Part shown: positions 1-14,052 of the stretch, in pieces | How the letters are laid out: the number at the start of each line of letters is the position of its first letter | How positions within the stretch are numbered: the stretch's first letter is position 1 | DNA from: Metaphire vulgaris | Taxonomy: Eukaryota > Annelida > Clitellata > Crassiclitellata > Megascolecidae | DNA: 64,000 nucleotides | Assembly: GCA_018105865.1 (NCBI GenBank) | Contig: CM030851.1 | Coordinates: 1,904,469 to 1,968,468, forward strand | Direction of reading: 5' to 3' | Notes under the pieces: model-generated | The model's input: the letters and a program-made list of their open reading frames with translations, nothing else | Database searches by the model: none | Told to the model about the DNA's origin: nothing | Translations under genes and position numbers: made by a program

Positions 1-593
1 CAATTTTTATTTCACTGAAAGATTTATGAAAATTTTGCGTTTAATTTATAAGATCCGGGTTCCTGTTGTTACAATGTAAAGATAGTAACTTACTTCCTTT
101 GAATAGTGTTTAATGAAAAATGCTGGAATTTACTTGATGTGAAATTAATCGATTAAACTACGAATGAATTACTGAAGAATAAGTTTTCACCAGTCCTCTT
201 GTTGTCTTACAATAGTCATAATTATGCAGTTGTCCAAATAAGCTAGGATTTTGAAATTTATTGTGCTCCAAGTAAATCCGCAAAGACAATTTACTCCTGC
301 CTGAAAATGTCTGTGAGATCTGTGAATGTTCTTAAGTACATTGAAAACTTTGATTTAAGTTTTTATTGTTGTCGAATAGTAATGCATTTAAAAGGCCATG
401 TCAGTGTGTGCAATGTCCTGATGTCAAAAGTCATTCATTTCTTATTGATTATATTGTTTGCAGTGCAATATATCATTAATTTCTTTATACACTGATGATA
501 GTGCCATGTTTAATAATAGCTTATGCCCAAGCTCTTTATCAGCCAAATATTCAGTCAGTCTTATACATAATGCATATCTGTTATGTGTTGTAG
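1..593. other. Upstream intron or 5' flank of RHOA
   Basis: This is AT-rich sequence without a convincing coding exon. The longest open frame (307-495) has no recognisable family. A splice acceptor AG lies at 592-593, just before the RHOA start codon. That suggests a non-coding 5' exon lies further upstream, probably outside the window. Confidence 0.5.
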
Positions 594-1695
<1,102 letters not shown>

Positions 1696-2830
1696 TGAAG
1701 GTCGGCTGGTGCGGAGGAGGGCCCGATCGTCTTCAACCATGACTTATTTAAACTTGTGAAGCTATAAACAGAAGAGAGAGCTGTATTCACTCTTAAGTCA
1801 TAAGTTTATACTCTATTATGCTATAGTCTTCGGTATTTTGTGTCTGCGCTGGCAAATCTCCCCAGAGTCTACATTTTTTCAAGCTGTTTCAACAAACAAG
1901 TCTTGTCGATGTGTCGTGTCCAATTGGTCGATTTGAAAGCATAGTCGTGCCACTTAGATTGCTTCTACTTTGACGGCTTGAATTTGTGTAGTTTCGTCGT
2001 TGCACAGGTTACAATGGAAGCATATTTGGTCATTGCCAAAATCTTAATTAGTATTTGAAAATCTCGTGCGTGCATTTATTTCTCGTAGTTTATGTCTCGC
2101 TGATAAAATTATAGTGGCAGTTTGTGGTTTGTGGTTGGCTTGTGTGAGTCTAACTGAGTAATTATGAAAACATGGACGTCCATACAATAGGTTTTCTGTA
2201 TTGTTGGCATGAAATTGCGTCAAACCCAGGCGTTTAAGCTGGAGATAAGATACATAATTCTTAATGCCTTGGAACTGTCAGTGCGGTTATCTGTGCCAAT
2301 ATTGTACCAGTGTTAATTTACATAGGCATATGCTGTAGTGTGTTGTTTGTAATGGCAGAATGTAACGTGGTCCTATCTGGTATTATATCTTATTTAACAG
2401 TTGCTGGAGTGTATTACATCTTTCTTTGGTCTTTGTGATATTATGCAAGATTAAACTGACTTCAGGCAATCGTCTTTTTTTCATTTTGATTTTAGTATTT
2501 TAAAAACTTTCCACTAAGATTATAGGGCACAAATATTATTGATAGGTTTGAGTGGTGCTGCACAGATTTTTATATAAAGTCCCCTATGTGCACTGTTTTG
2601 TACTTCTTGCTCAGAAGTTTACCATTTTCTTTGTAATTTTATTTTATTGAAGCAAAGGATGAATTTGCATATTGTCATCTCTCCATACCACCTTTAGTTT
2701 TTCTTTGCTTTAAATGTAATGTTCGTTTAAATACTGTTTGTGAAAAAAATCCAACTGATGATGTCTGGTCTGTGTTAATAGTATGAACACAAGGCCTTGA
2801 AATAATAAATATACATATATGTGTGAATTG
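1696..2830 (+). other. RHOA: Probable RHOA 3' UTR
   Basis: This is non-coding AT-rich sequence after the RHOA stop. A canonical AATAAA poly(A) signal lies at 2804-2809, so the mRNA probably ends shortly after it. No other gene is seen before the mobile elements that start at 3099. Confidence 0.5.
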
Positions 2831-3098
2831 ATTTAAATTTTAGTTGGACCTTTAAAGAAAAGATTTGAGTGGAAAACCTTTAATTTTTCTATACGGTTAG
2901 GTGTTGACAAATTAAGGCATGACTGTTTTTCTGACCAGATTTGCGCCACTGGCCATGGCCCATCTATTCTATCACGGACTGCACTTGCCCAAAATTTCCA
3001 GATTAAACCTGTTCTTATGGTAGATGCCTCTGAATTATAAAGTAGAATAAGGAAGTTTACTGATTCGACTGAGTTGTGGGTTTGACTTTGCCAGAGTT

Positions 3099-3284
3099 CA
3101 GTGGCGGTTCTAGGGTGGAGCTGGGGGAGGGGACTTTACTCCCCGATTTCAGCTGCCCCAGATAATAATAGTGGACAAACCATTTTTGCTTCATCAGACA
3201 TTTTCCAGTTTTATTTAAAGAAATTGGCAGTCATTTACTGGGGTATAGCTTATCCCCCATTTATTCTGGCTAGGACCGCCACTG
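3099..3284. mobile_element. hAT MITE, CAGTGGCGG family
   Basis: The termini are CAGTGGCGGTTCTAG and CTAGGACCGCCACTG. The flanking 8-bp duplication is ccagagtt / ccagggtt (7 of 8). The element is non-coding and 186 bp long. It lies between the RHOA and CRELD2-like genes. Confidence 0.8.
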
Positions 3285-3798
3285 CCAGGGTTGATGTCAT
3301 TCTGTTGGAAATGCAGTACAGTATTCTTATCAGAGCATTGATCAAAACACACTGGGTAAAGTTTTTATTTAAATATATATTCCAAGTACTGCCACTCATT
3401 TATGAAGTTGAAAAATGATATGACATTTACAAATTGCCAATAACACAATCTAACAATTATTATATGCAGCCAAGTGTTGGAAAACATCACAAAACAAAAG
3501 TCTAAAGTTAACTTTTATTGCAATCAATCAAATATCCTACTCAAAATCACCTGAACCAACTTACTTGTGAAGTTACACCAGCAGATGGTCAGGTTATAAT
3601 TACACTTATTGGAATACAATGCATGATAAATACAGTAGAACTGTGACATAATGTATACAGTAGTTATAACATACCATCCCATTTGATGCACTATCTTAAT
3701 GGATGGCATTGGATAACATACCTTGGATATAACTTAACTAAATTTTACAGACTTGTTAAGTACGTTATAACAAAGTTCTACTGCAGCTATCAAACAAC

Positions 3799-4109
3799 CA
3801 GTGGCGGATCCACGTGGGGGACGAGTGAGGATGCATCTCCCCCCACCAGACTTTCGTACTTACTTTCTTTTTTGCTTGTGGAACTTACTTTTGAGTAAAA
3901 GCCTAGTAAAACTAACCGGGGATGATCTCTTTTTTGCTTGTCGACCTATTTTTTGGTAAGAATGTAGTAAAAAGGGATAAAATACCCCTTTTCTAGCCTT
4001 TTTCAGCAAATTTCAGTGATTTTTTCCCTTCAATTTTCACCCCCCCCCACCAACTTTATATGAATTCATTCATCCCCCCACCAAGAAATCCTGCCTGGAA
4101 CCTCCACTG
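3799..4109. mobile_element. hAT MITE, CAGTGGCGGATCC family
   Basis: It has inverted termini CAGTGGCGGATCC and GGAACCTCCACTG, with an exact 8-bp target duplication caaacaac. The body contains 'gcttgt' and G/C-rich 'gatgcat' blocks shared with the copies at 14889, 33554, 36015, 43661 and 52070. It lies in the 3' flank or 3' UTR of the CRELD2-like gene. Confidence 0.88.
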
Positions 4110-4167
4110 CAAACAACCAGACTTGGTTGCTCTGAGATTTTTATCTATACTGCATTCCAAACCTCGA

Positions 4168-4304
4168 GGGTCCATCCATATAGTACATATGCACTGAGGG
4201 AGGGTTTGGATTTAGGAGATTTTGTGCATGTACGGTGTGTGCAACGAGGGATAGGGGGGTTGCAAATATGCCTTTTTCTGTGCACGTACTATATGGATGA
4301 GCCC
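4168..4304. mobile_element. Short TIR element, CATCCATATAGTAC family
   Basis: Inverted ends read GGGTCCATCCATATAGTAC and GTACTATATGGATGAGCCC. A second copy lies at 51711-51846. No clear target duplication was found, so the superfamily is open. Confidence 0.6.
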
Positions 4305-4421
4305 TAACCTTAATTGGCCATCTGCATTCTAAGTCTTCTCAAATGCCATGACGTCAAAAGAGCAATCTGAACTATTATTATTATTATTATTATCTTCTAT
4401 AATATAATCATAAGTTCTTAT

Positions 4422-7400
4422 TCATAGGTCATCATGTTCTCTTGTATTCCGCGTAGAGTCTGTCGTTTCGTCTGCGTCTTCTTCTTCTGTCTTGATGTTC
4501 GAGGGATTCTGTTTTGGAATTTCGAAATTTCCGCCCATCGATACCATCTCTTCGTCGTCGATTTTGACGCCTTGTACCGGTTCACCCATTTTCTTGATCT
4601 CGTCAGCCAAAGATTCGGGAGAAATTTCGGGCAGTTTGGTTTCCTCTTTCGGATTGTCCTTTTTCTTTCCACCTCCTGTTTAAGAATGGAAATGGTTACA
4701 ACCACTTAAAATTAAATTAAAGACAAGAAAATTTAAACAAGACAATTTAAGACAAGACAAAGATCTTAACCCTTAAACCGAAAGAACCGAGTATACTCGG
4801 TTACAATGCATATAGTCACAAAATATCTGGACTTTTAAGGGTTAATATAGTTGTTTTTGCAACAACAAATATTCTTATTCTATTCGTTTAAAAATATGAT
4901 TTTATTCAATTTTATACAAATATTCTAAAAAATTCTAAAGATTTAGACTAGAACCAGTATTACAGTATTACATTACATCAATTAAATACACTCTTATCAA
5001 TTATATTTCACCAATATTTCAAATGCATAAAATGTCAAAGTCCTTCCCAAGTTCCTACCTAAAGGTTGGACTCATAGCACAGCACCTGATCTCCATTTCA
5101 AAGCCCCTCAGCCAAGCAAGCAATGCTCTACGTATAATGCCAAACTCCCTCGCTTGTCATCCCACAGCATACTTAACCCTTTTGCCCCTATGGCTCCTGT
5201 GCGTCCATTCCCTGTCCCCTAGGCTCCTGGGGAAAATTATGGGGTTGTTTGGGGCTACCACATAAACTCAAATATTTTGAGCAAATGTTAACAAAGAACA
5301 AAAAACAAAAATGTTTTCACCAGTTTCCTCAGAATTGAACTGTGTTTATTTCCAGCATAGAATATTTAATACCAGGAAAAAATCAAAACCGGCCGTTAGG
5401 GGATTAGGAAAAGACGCAGAAACCCCAAAAGTGGCCTTACAGGGACTGGTATCAGTAGCAAAAGCCGCTTTTACGGCTTTGCTGGATGACAGGGTTAAGC
5501 ATTACAAACTCACAATGACATTATAAACAAGTTCTAAAATTGTCCATATTCAACGTGAAAAATGCCTTTAAAACTGAAAAATTTATCAAAGTTTACATGT
5601 ACAGTTGGGTAAGACAATCATTCACCTTTTCTTTTAACTTCGCACTTTCCACTTTTGCGCACGAAACCCTTCTGACATTCGCATTTGTAACTGCCTATGT
5701 TGTTGACACAACGTTCTCCCACGCCCGTGCAAACGTCCGACGCATGGCATTCGTCAACGTCTAAAATATTTCGGTCAAAAGCAAAAACTGAAAACAAAGC
5801 GAAAAACTAGATCTCGCCCAAAAATTTTCCCCTAAAATCTAGCAATCATGTTGAGAAGCTGCACAATGACAAAGAGAAATACGATCAGCAGTCACTTTCT
5901 ACACTTTCCTTCAGAAATTCTGCCTTGAAATCATTCTATTAGCCATCACTCTGCTTGCATTTGTTACTCAAATTCAAAATGCCCAACACACACCCCAACA
6001 CCCCCTCCCCCACAACACACACACACAAACACAAGATCTAACATCAGACTTAGTCTCCATTATGAATAAGATGGGCAAAATTTGGTATGCCCAGATAGAT
6101 AGATAATAACAGATAGGTAATAATAAAAATAATAACAGATAATAACAGATAATAATAATAATAATAATAATAGATTAGATAATGCCACTCAGATAATAAT
6201 CATGCAATCTGTTAAGCTATATGACTGTAGCTATAACTAGGCTTTACTGCAGCACCTCAATGTCTCCTTTCAAAGAACTACACAGTATGCAATATTACTA
6301 TACAGTACTACTGACACTATGCAAAAACCATGCAAACACTAGAGCCAGAGGAGTACCTACCTAGTCCTAGGGTATGGCAGGTAGGGCAGATGCCCAGGGA
6401 TCCACTAGAAAGGAGAAAGGGGCACCAAAAAAACCCCGAGATCATGCTCTCTACTCAGCGTGGATAGAGAAGCAACTGAGAAAACTGACTTTGAGAGACA
6501 TATCATAGACCAGTTCGCATCAGTAAAAGCAAGAAAAGTGCATTTGCAGTTTTAATCCTGGGTCAACAAAATGTTAACGATTTGTTAATTAAAGATTTGT
6601 CGACCTGTTAATTTAATTTTCTGACCCCCTGCTGCCATGGGTGCCAAATACCCTTGCTATGCCCTATCTGTCTTCTTGAACAACCGCTGGAAACCTTATT
6701 CTAAACTCGAAAGCGTATTTTTGCGAAAAAGCATACGAAGACATTCAAATACCGTGGCATTCATTCTCTTCGTTCTTCGTAACCAGCTCGACAGTCTTTG
6801 CAGTCTTTGTTTGTGGGACCATCGCATCCTGTGCATGTCCGGTCGCATTCTGTTCAAACAAGATGGATAAAGAATTCATAATGTCATAAAAATCTAGTAC
6901 AGCAGGCTGTATGTAAAATCTTTGATGCTTATGACAAAGTAACAATTGACTGTATTTGTGAAATGCTGCCATGGGTGCCAAATACCCTTGCTATGCCCTA
7001 TCTGTCTTCTTGAACAACTGCTTGGATTGAATCCAATACGTGATATTGTTAAGAATCGTCAACACTCTTTTACAATTCGGCTTTCTAAGAAACCACTTTA
7101 TTTTGTCAACTGTAGAATAACAGAATGTGTTAGTTAAGAATTATGTTTATTTTTATCTTGCGTTATCTGCATTTGCGAATAAAGGTTTATCAAAGTAACT
7201 AATTAAGGAAGCAAAAACTGTACTTGGGCACGAAAAGCTTCCTTCATTATTCAGGCAATATGAGTCCGATGCGCATTTATTGGAATCCTCAGAACATTCG
7301 TCGACATCTGAAACACAACGGCAAACAGTATAGAGTATCAACAACAGCACACAGAAACATACAAGAAAACATATAAGAAACCACGACTGAATGTGCTAAA

Positions 7401-10400
7401 TAAACAGTAGAAAAACACAACAATTGTTGTCAATAGAATTTTACAATCTGCCTCTAGAATTGCTCATACTCTGTCACTGCCCTCTAGCGAGTGAAGGCTG
7501 ACTTGACCTCAATGCTACTGCAGGTATCAAACCCATGACCTTCGGATCACCAGGCCAATGTTGTTACCACACTGCTAACTTCCCACCCCATTTGAGATAA
7601 CATCCATTGAGTAACAGGCAAAACCAGTCATGAAAAGTTTGAAGTTTCACATTCCGTAAGCATCGATATTCATTTGGAGAATTTTAAATTAAAAATCGGG
7701 TTTCACTCAGGGCAGTGACCACCGACCCTGGCAGCCTGACTCATCTTCGGCACGGCTCCAACCGGCAGCACATTCGTCGCACGATTTCGAAGAATCGTCC
7801 GTGCAATTCGTAGCACACGATACATGACACGCTGCAAAAACACGACCAAATCAAAACTCTGGATTCATACAAATTACAGAATTAGACAAAATTTCGAACA
7901 AAATCAAAGCACGTCCTGCCTGACAAACTAATAGACAGCAGGAGTTGGTATATAGGCCTACACATAACAGAATAAAATATATTTTACTTTCACATTATGT
8001 ACCAAAACAGTGCATGCATCAAATACATAGGATAGATATGTACAATTGCACAGACAGATGTGAAGGCTCAATAATCAAAAAGTGCTCAATGAGTGAAAAA
8101 AATGCAAGAAAATACAGTATTCTTAGAAGCATTTCAACTTCTCACTGACTTTTACATGCAGTGCCATCATGGAAATACTTCTGCTTGCACTCGATGCAAT
8201 TTTCCGCTCCAGTTCCAGTACAACTCCCATTACAAGCGACATCACACTCTAAATATAAAGCAGCTGTGTCTCAAAGGTTGGAATATATGTTCTTTACAGG
8301 TCTACCTTTTTCTACTGTTTTTCTAAACAACAACAGCTAGCACTGCTGGTCATTTGAACGTCGTTCAAATGCAAACAGAAGGTCAGAGAACTTGCTATAA
8401 GAAATTTTTAAACAGAGGAAACATCCTAAACAAAATCCTAACATGAAAGTGTACAGAAAGAAAAGACTTGATGAAATAACACAGTTGGCTTATGCCATTA
8501 ATCTAGAGTAGGTTTGCCATTGCTTTCTCTAGACCCATGATTTACCATCCTTCACAGCATAAAACTGCTACCAGTTCATCCACACCTAAGCGATGAACGG
8601 CTTGGCTGGTTGCCGACACCACGAGTCTTGATCCCGAGACGGTCACCCATCCATTACAAAGCCACACTCAACCCCGCTTAACTTTGGTGTTCAGGTGGGA
8701 GCTGGTCACACAACGCCAAGTAGGCCACTTAGGCAACAGCTTAAAATGGCCGTAATGAGCCTATGTTGAAAATAGGGCTGTACTGAATACAGTATTTTCA
8801 CTATTTGGCCAAATACGAATAAATGGGGCAATATTCGACTGAATACGAATAGTGTACAAAATGCACATGGCTTTGGTTTCGTCGTCACAAATGACAAAAT
8901 ATTTCCATATTTGACGTCGCTCATCCATATCTAAACTCTAAAGTCTCAAGTTTAAGCTAAACAATTTTACTTAATCTGAAATTAACATAAATATTAAATG
9001 ATATATCTTAATCAACTGCTTGAATTTTCAATTTGAATGACTATTCAATTAACGCATATGCTTCACAAACACGCACTGAACAAAATCCAGAAATGGCGCG
9101 TTACATCCTTCTTTTCGTCACGCGAACACCATTTGTATTTTGTACAGTACTATTCAGACGAATACAAATAATTGAATTTGCGCGTTATTCACCACAGAAA
9201 TCGAATATGAATCGAATATTCGGTACAGTCCTAGTTGAAAGGACCACGATGGTACAGACTCACCGATACAACCACCACCTTCAATCAGGCTCCAACCATA
9301 GATACAATCGTCGCACATAGACGACCCAGCCCCATGACAAGTCGTCTCGCAGGAGAAGTGACAAGCTGAAACAGCACGACAGATCTTAATACAATACCAA
9401 TCACCACAATAGGGTTATAGCCAACTGACATCTGCAGAACCGGACAAGCCGGGCCCATGGAGAAACATCCAACCACATTTCAGCACCAGTGTTTAATCTA
9501 GACTCATGGACTCCAGGAGAAAACTGACAAAGCCGGGGGGAAATTGACAAAGCCAGGGGGAATTCTGCTAGGGGGCTGCTGTTAGTTGATTATTATTGCC
9601 AAAATTTGCTATAGGGAAATGGAAAAAACAAGGGTGCCGGGGAAGGGCAAAAATTTCCGAAATTTGAAATTTCCTGGAAAGGGAGATTAAACCCTGTTCA
9701 GCACCTGATGGGATCCATATCTTCAATATTAATTCACTGTTGTCAATTCAACCACAAGAACACTTTTCACACAAACAGCAGATTCCAAAATAAGTACAAA
9801 CATTAAAATCAACGTAGAGCAGAGTGCCCACTGTCTAACCATAATATGTGTTTTAAAATTACAGAAGTGTGGGCAAAATGGAACGTCAAAACAAACAAAC
9901 AAAATTAGCATAGTTTTTAAAATTCAGAAATGCAAATTCTGAAACATAAGATACCAGTGCAGATGACGTGTGTCTCATTTTTAACTTCTTCAAAATATCG
10001 GGATGTACTGCATTCATCGCACAATTCTCCCAGATAACCAGGATGGCAAGCACAGGTTCCAGAACCTTCTCTCGTACCACTCCCCTGAATTAACATTATT
10101 ATACAAAAAAAGAATGGGATAGATCTGCTTACAGTATTTCCAATGTTATCACTTTTATTGTTGCAATGACTGTATCTTAGCTATTTCAATATAAGCTGTG
10201 CTCAATTCTTGCATGGCAAAACTATACCACAAAATAATTTAGCAGATCTAGAAATTAATGCTCCATTGCAGCATGGTGAAAGCTTAAAGATCTTGTCAGA
10301 AATCATAGTTCATCTTACAATAAGTAAGTAAAATTTCGTTAATTTCTATAGCGCTTTCAAAAGCACTAAATACAATACACTACAATACACGTAACTTTAG

Positions 10401-10447
10401 AGTAAAAGGAAACATGGCATGGCTACAAAATGTCACAGCTCAGAGAC

Positions 10448-10521
<74 letters not shown>

Positions 10522-13500
10522 GGTTCTCTGTCCCGAGACAGGTTCAGGGCTCCATTTTCTCCACTCCTCTCTGGACCTTGCCTCTTCTTTGATTTCTGCA
10601 TAGGTCTTGTGTGACTGTGCATCTCTTTTTCATCATTCAGTCTAATACCATCCTCCTTGGTCTTCCTCTTGTCTTTTTTCCACGTATATTATCTGAATTC
10701 CTGGTATACTTCCGTCCTCTATACTTTCCTCCTCAGAGACAATAATCTAGTATATACCGGTACGTGGCATAGATTGCCAATTACATTTAATGTGTCTTAT
10801 ATTTGAATAATTCAATCATATCTAATTACCAAAGAATATGTTTTATAATCTATGGAAAATAAGGATCTGTCCCTCTCTTTTATAATATATATCACAAATA
10901 AACTGGTCTAGAAATATTTGAGAATATGCAACATCAAATAAGACTGCTTAAACTGTTCAATTCTATCAATATTACTCAATCTCTCAATATTAGCAAGTAA
11001 TTGTTTTAACTCAGGTTCTACATATTCCAAATTTATAAGACTCTGTCATGGCGGTCCGCAAACCTCATCCGCGGGCCAAATTTGGTCCGCAAAAGTTGTT
11101 TTTGTTGGTCCTCCGAGATGCTTACCCTAAAGAAATTTTTCTACAGATGCTTCTGCTGAAAATGTCACTTTCTGTGTTTGTTCCCTCAAATGTGGAGAAC
11201 AAGTGTGAGAATTTGTTTTTTCCATGCATCACATTCACGTAAGCACATGCACAAGGAATGGGTCACTGAAAGGGCCTGGGGTTGGGTTGGGATGCCAGGT
11301 CAATGACCCACACTGCATTCAATATCGACCTCTCTACTTACAAATACAGTTTTGCTTTACACAAAAAACTGTTGACAGCTACTACATTCCATGTAATGCG
11401 GTAACTTAACGTAAATTCAGTAAAATAACAAAGACCACCTACCTGACATATTCCATTTCCTGAACACGGTCTGGTCTTGCCTGTTGGACATTCGATACAC
11501 TCTGGACCATAAGTACCCTCAGGACAGCAGACTAAAAATTAAAAGCCTATTTTCTACATGCAAATCTGGGCATTTAATAATTTTACACTAACATGCGAAT
11601 AATACTGTTATCATGTTTCAAAATGGCTTCACTCCTCTGAGAACTTACAATTAAATGAGATTCTGTAACACAACCATGCTAACTTCTATTAATATACTAA
11701 CTATAATAGCATTATTCTTATTAAAACCAATATCACTGACCGACTTTGAAATCATTATGCAGTCTATTTTATACCAAACAAATATTTTAACTTATTCTCA
11801 CTAAGCAGTTTAGTTGCTTGCAGCTATGCTGTCCAGAACAAGGTAACAATTAATTTGGACTTGTACAAATGCAAAGCTTTCAATGGGATTTGTTGCAAAA
11901 ATCAACGGCTGTGTCTACAATGATGTACTCATCATTCACAATGTCCAAGTAGAATATACAAGGAGCTACATAAATTAAATATTACATTATATTCTAGCAT
12001 TATATCAAACAAAAGCAATGAAATGTTCATACTGGCACATAACAACAAATTATTAAAACATGGAAACCACGTCAATCTTTCAAAAGTATAAGCATTCATA
12101 AACTTAACCCTTAAATCGACACATTTTGTAACTATATGCAATTGTAACCGAGTAGACTTGGTTCTGGTAGTTCAAGGGTTAACAAGTATATTTACCCTTT
12201 AGTAAATTTTGGCATAGGTATTTGTTAAGATCTGTTTCCTTCCCTTTGGCAAACAAACTGAACCACCAATGTTCCAAAACCTCTTCATTCTCTTCCAGCA
12301 TGTGATAACACTACAAGCCAAAGCAAAAAAAACAAAATTATAAACGAAATAAATGCAGAATGCCATCAGTCATCAAACACCTTGAAGCCCACAATCCTCC
12401 CATCAGATGTACAAATTTCATTCTTAAGCAATGAAAAATTCAAAAGAATGAGAAAATTTTAAAAATAATGTAAAAAGCACCAATAACTACGGTGATATCA
12501 TTATCCTGTGAAACTATTGAAAAATCTGAGACACTGCAACTGTTAATGCAAAGGCACGGTAAATTATTGGCAGCTAGTTAACAATATATGAAATGAAAAT
12601 TATATAAATTTTTTCACAAGAGTAAAATCGCATAAAGTAGAATTCTGGAAATTTTACTACACTAATATAGAATAATATACTTTAATAAGGAACTCCAAAT
12701 AATGTCAGAAATGAAAGATAAGAATGCTAACAAAATTAGATAAGAAATCCCCATTAACATTGATTTTTATGGGCCTGAAAAAGCATCAGTAAAATATTAA
12801 CCAAATATCCATTTGAACAGAACCCAAAGAAACTTATCAAACCTCAGCTGGTCAAAATAAAATAGTATTTGTTAGCCAAAGGTCTAAGTTGTCCCAGTCT
12901 GGGTTATCAGGGTTCGACTGTATAATAGAAGTCTGCGGGTACAGCATTTTTCCTACCCAACCCAACCCGTGAATTGTTAGACTGTACCCCCATCCCAACC
13001 CATCATTAAAAATGTGCTCCAAGATTTCAATACCGTGGTTGGGCCGTGTAAAATGTAAACACTTCCCCAATACAAACCCCGTCTCATATCATTACGATCA
13101 GGCTTAGCATATAGCTGGTGAATATGGTACTGCAGGTTTACTTCTAAGAATCTAAGTACACCATAGTCAGACGTAGCAAGTGCCAACTATCAATAGAGCT
13201 AGCAATTTAGCAAACATTGGATTATTATTATTATTATTATCCAGGACAATTTATATAGCGATGGTATAAAATCCAAAATCAAAAGCGCTGACACCGCTGA
13301 CATGTCAATGAAGTCCAGAAGGTGGCGATGTTAAAATCCACTGAGATGATGGAAAAAACTGGATGATGGATTGTAATGATGGATTGTAAGCCAATATCAT
13401 ACCAAATCTTTAGAAGTCCCTGATGATGAAGCCATATTAAATATAACTGTTAATATTGAAACTGCAAGCAGGAAGAGACGCCAGCAATTTTAAAAACATG

Positions 13501-14019
13501 ACGTTGCACAGTATACTGTCAGTTATAATACCAACTGTCTGCCTTTAATTTAAACAGGTAAGAAAAATTATAATATTAACATCCAAAATCCATGAGCTTC
13601 TGATTCTGTCAATTAATATTGTTGCTGGAAATGAATGTGAAATTGTGAACCTGACATACGGGTATGATAAAATACATCAATTTTTAAATTACGATTGATT
13701 GACTGATGATGAACCCAACCCGAAAATGTTTACCCCAACCCATACCCAACCCACGGTACAGGTCGGGCACGGGTAAACCCGCGGGTGGGGATACCCACAG
13801 ACCCCTACTGTATAAGCTCGTTACCTCCTTGCTTCCATCCTCACAGCTGTGCTCCAAGATTTCAATAAGTCTTGTTTCACTGTCAAAATAATCATCAATA
13901 ATGAAATCAAACTGTAATAGCACTTTGATTATTGATGATTTATTGGCAATGATTGATTGATTGATTGACTGATCGATTGATGATTGATGGCGATGGTTGA
14001 CGATGATTGGTTGACAGAC

Positions 14020-14052
<33 letters not shown>

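Noticed and set aside
4418..4709. Alternative frames over the last CRELD2-like exon
   Set aside because: Off-frame shadows; the true frame is fixed by the phase of the exon 12 junction and the REHDDL end.
8618..8735. Possible 5S rRNA gene
   Set aside because: Only the internal promoter half resembles 5S; both ends differ, so SINE is preferred.
10414..10622. Poly-Ser and poly-Asp open frames
   Set aside because: They are translations of a (TCA)n microsatellite on both strands; the same holds for 34014-34424, 39142-39615 and 63243-63602.
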